Below are positions 63,837 to 64,000 of a stretch of 64,000 bases of DNA, one piece after another (within the stretch, counting starts at the first letter, position 1; each line of letters begins with the position of its first letter). Location of the stretch: positions 34,209 through 98,208 of the forward strand of contig JAUIIA010000008.1 in NCBI GenBank assembly GCA_030432025.1, read 5' to 3'. The DNA is from Alphaproteobacteria bacterium. GTDB taxonomy: Bacteria > Pseudomonadota > Alphaproteobacteria > Micavibrionales > Micavibrionaceae. The notes beneath the pieces were generated by a model that made no database searches, was not told the origin of the DNA, and was given only the letters and a program-made list of their open reading frames with translations. The translations under genes and the position numbers were made by a program.

Positions 63837-64000
63837 ATGCGTATTTTACCCGCCGTTGTCACAACGGCACTCTGCCTGGCTCCCGCGTCTGCGATTTTTG
63901 CGTTGGAATACGACGTGTCCCTGACCCAGGAATCCGAGTAGACCACCAATACCGGTTTAACCAGTGAGGATGAAGTATCCGAGTGGATACACTCGCCGGG
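63837..64000 (+). pseudogene. Start of an exported outer-membrane-type protein with in-frame TAG
   Basis: ATG at 63837 with a GGGAG ribosome site, 14 bases after the chimeric ORF. A signal peptide of about 23 residues (ends near IFALE) is followed by YDVSLTQESE and then TAG at 63939-63941. Past the stop the same frame goes on as TTNTGLTSEDEVSEWIHSPG to the window edge. The continued pattern resembles the start of PEP-CTERM-associated outer-membrane proteins (TIGR03016-like), where a Tyr is usual at the stop position. Incomplete at the window end. Confidence 0.6.

Noticed and set aside
1..64000. CRISPR arrays, IS elements, prophage genes and rRNA
   Set aside because: No direct-repeat arrays, transposase or phage-type ORFs, terminal repeats or rRNA segments were seen on either strand.

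Overview
The window is a gene-dense chromosomal segment of an alphaproteobacterium of moderate GC content. No rRNA is present, so the order cannot be fixed. The class is suggested by the gene neighbourhoods: a sufBCDSTA iron-sulfur operon, lysA followed by a TIGR02302/DUF4175 protein, an MJ0042 zinc-ribbon protein, ftsE-ftsX and plsC-DUF2125-tyrC, a Cys-less Fur/Mur-type regulator, DUF1491 and DUF4167 proteins, HIG1 and RDD proteins beside etfBA, and an intracellular PHB depolymerase. No gene-free stretch exceeds about 300 bases, and no IS element, prophage or CRISPR array is visible.

Layout. 0.05-4.2 kb: a hypothetical gene, an SH3 protein, dusA and two unrecognised ORFs. 4.2-11.1 kb: the suf locus on the minus strand (sufB, sufC, sufD, sufS, sufT, sufA), interrupted by a plus-strand DUF2306 gene, a minus-strand membrane protein and a small exported protein. 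11.2-19.8 kb: a membrane/spermidine-synthase fusion, prfC, a fur-DUF1491 run, a PAS histidine kinase and a degenerate GGDEF protein. 19.9-22.5 kb: an unusual tgt, rpmB and a divergent CobD-like protein. 22.6-26.3 kb: phaZ, a patatin, a YgjP-type metalloprotease and ruvX. 26.4-32.3 kb: gatC, gatA and gatB interleaved with small membrane and exported proteins, then a TerD/DUF4177/TerD cassette. 32.4-38.9 kb: tRNA-Ser(GCU), an M17 peptidase with an NlpC/P60 protein, a lipoprotein, clpB and DUF4167. 38.9-43.8 kb: prmC, prfA, a RodZ-like protein, lysC and ubiG. 44-48 kb: HIG1, etfB, RDD, etfA and a pentapeptide protein. 48-60.7 kb: lptM-like, lysA, DUF4175, the zinc-ribbon protein, ftsE/ftsX, ydcF, the plsC-DUF2125 fusion, tyrC, metA, a methyltransferase and mutT. 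60.7-64 kb: a parvulin isomerase and secA.

The genes are mostly housekeeping: iron-sulfur assembly, translation (GatCAB, RF1, RF3, PrmC, L28, tRNA modification), amino-acid synthesis (LysC, LysA, TyrC, MetA), proteostasis (ClpB, PPIase, peptidases) and envelope division.

The most striking anomaly is at the right end. The secA reading frame runs normally to about residue 540 and then, at a seven-codon stretch the two families share (63646-63666), continues as the C-terminal tail of a Wza-like exopolysaccharide-export protein. It is followed by a PEP-CTERM/XrtA-type outer-membrane ORF with an in-frame TAG. This is either a rearrangement or, more likely, an assembly chimera. Other points of interest are a Tgt that lacks the zinc cysteines and has an altered substrate loop, a cysteine-module duplication in a protein between gatA and gatB, the TerD cassette, inserted genes in the suf and etf operons, and repeated use of a palindromic TTAA as a shared stop for convergent genes.
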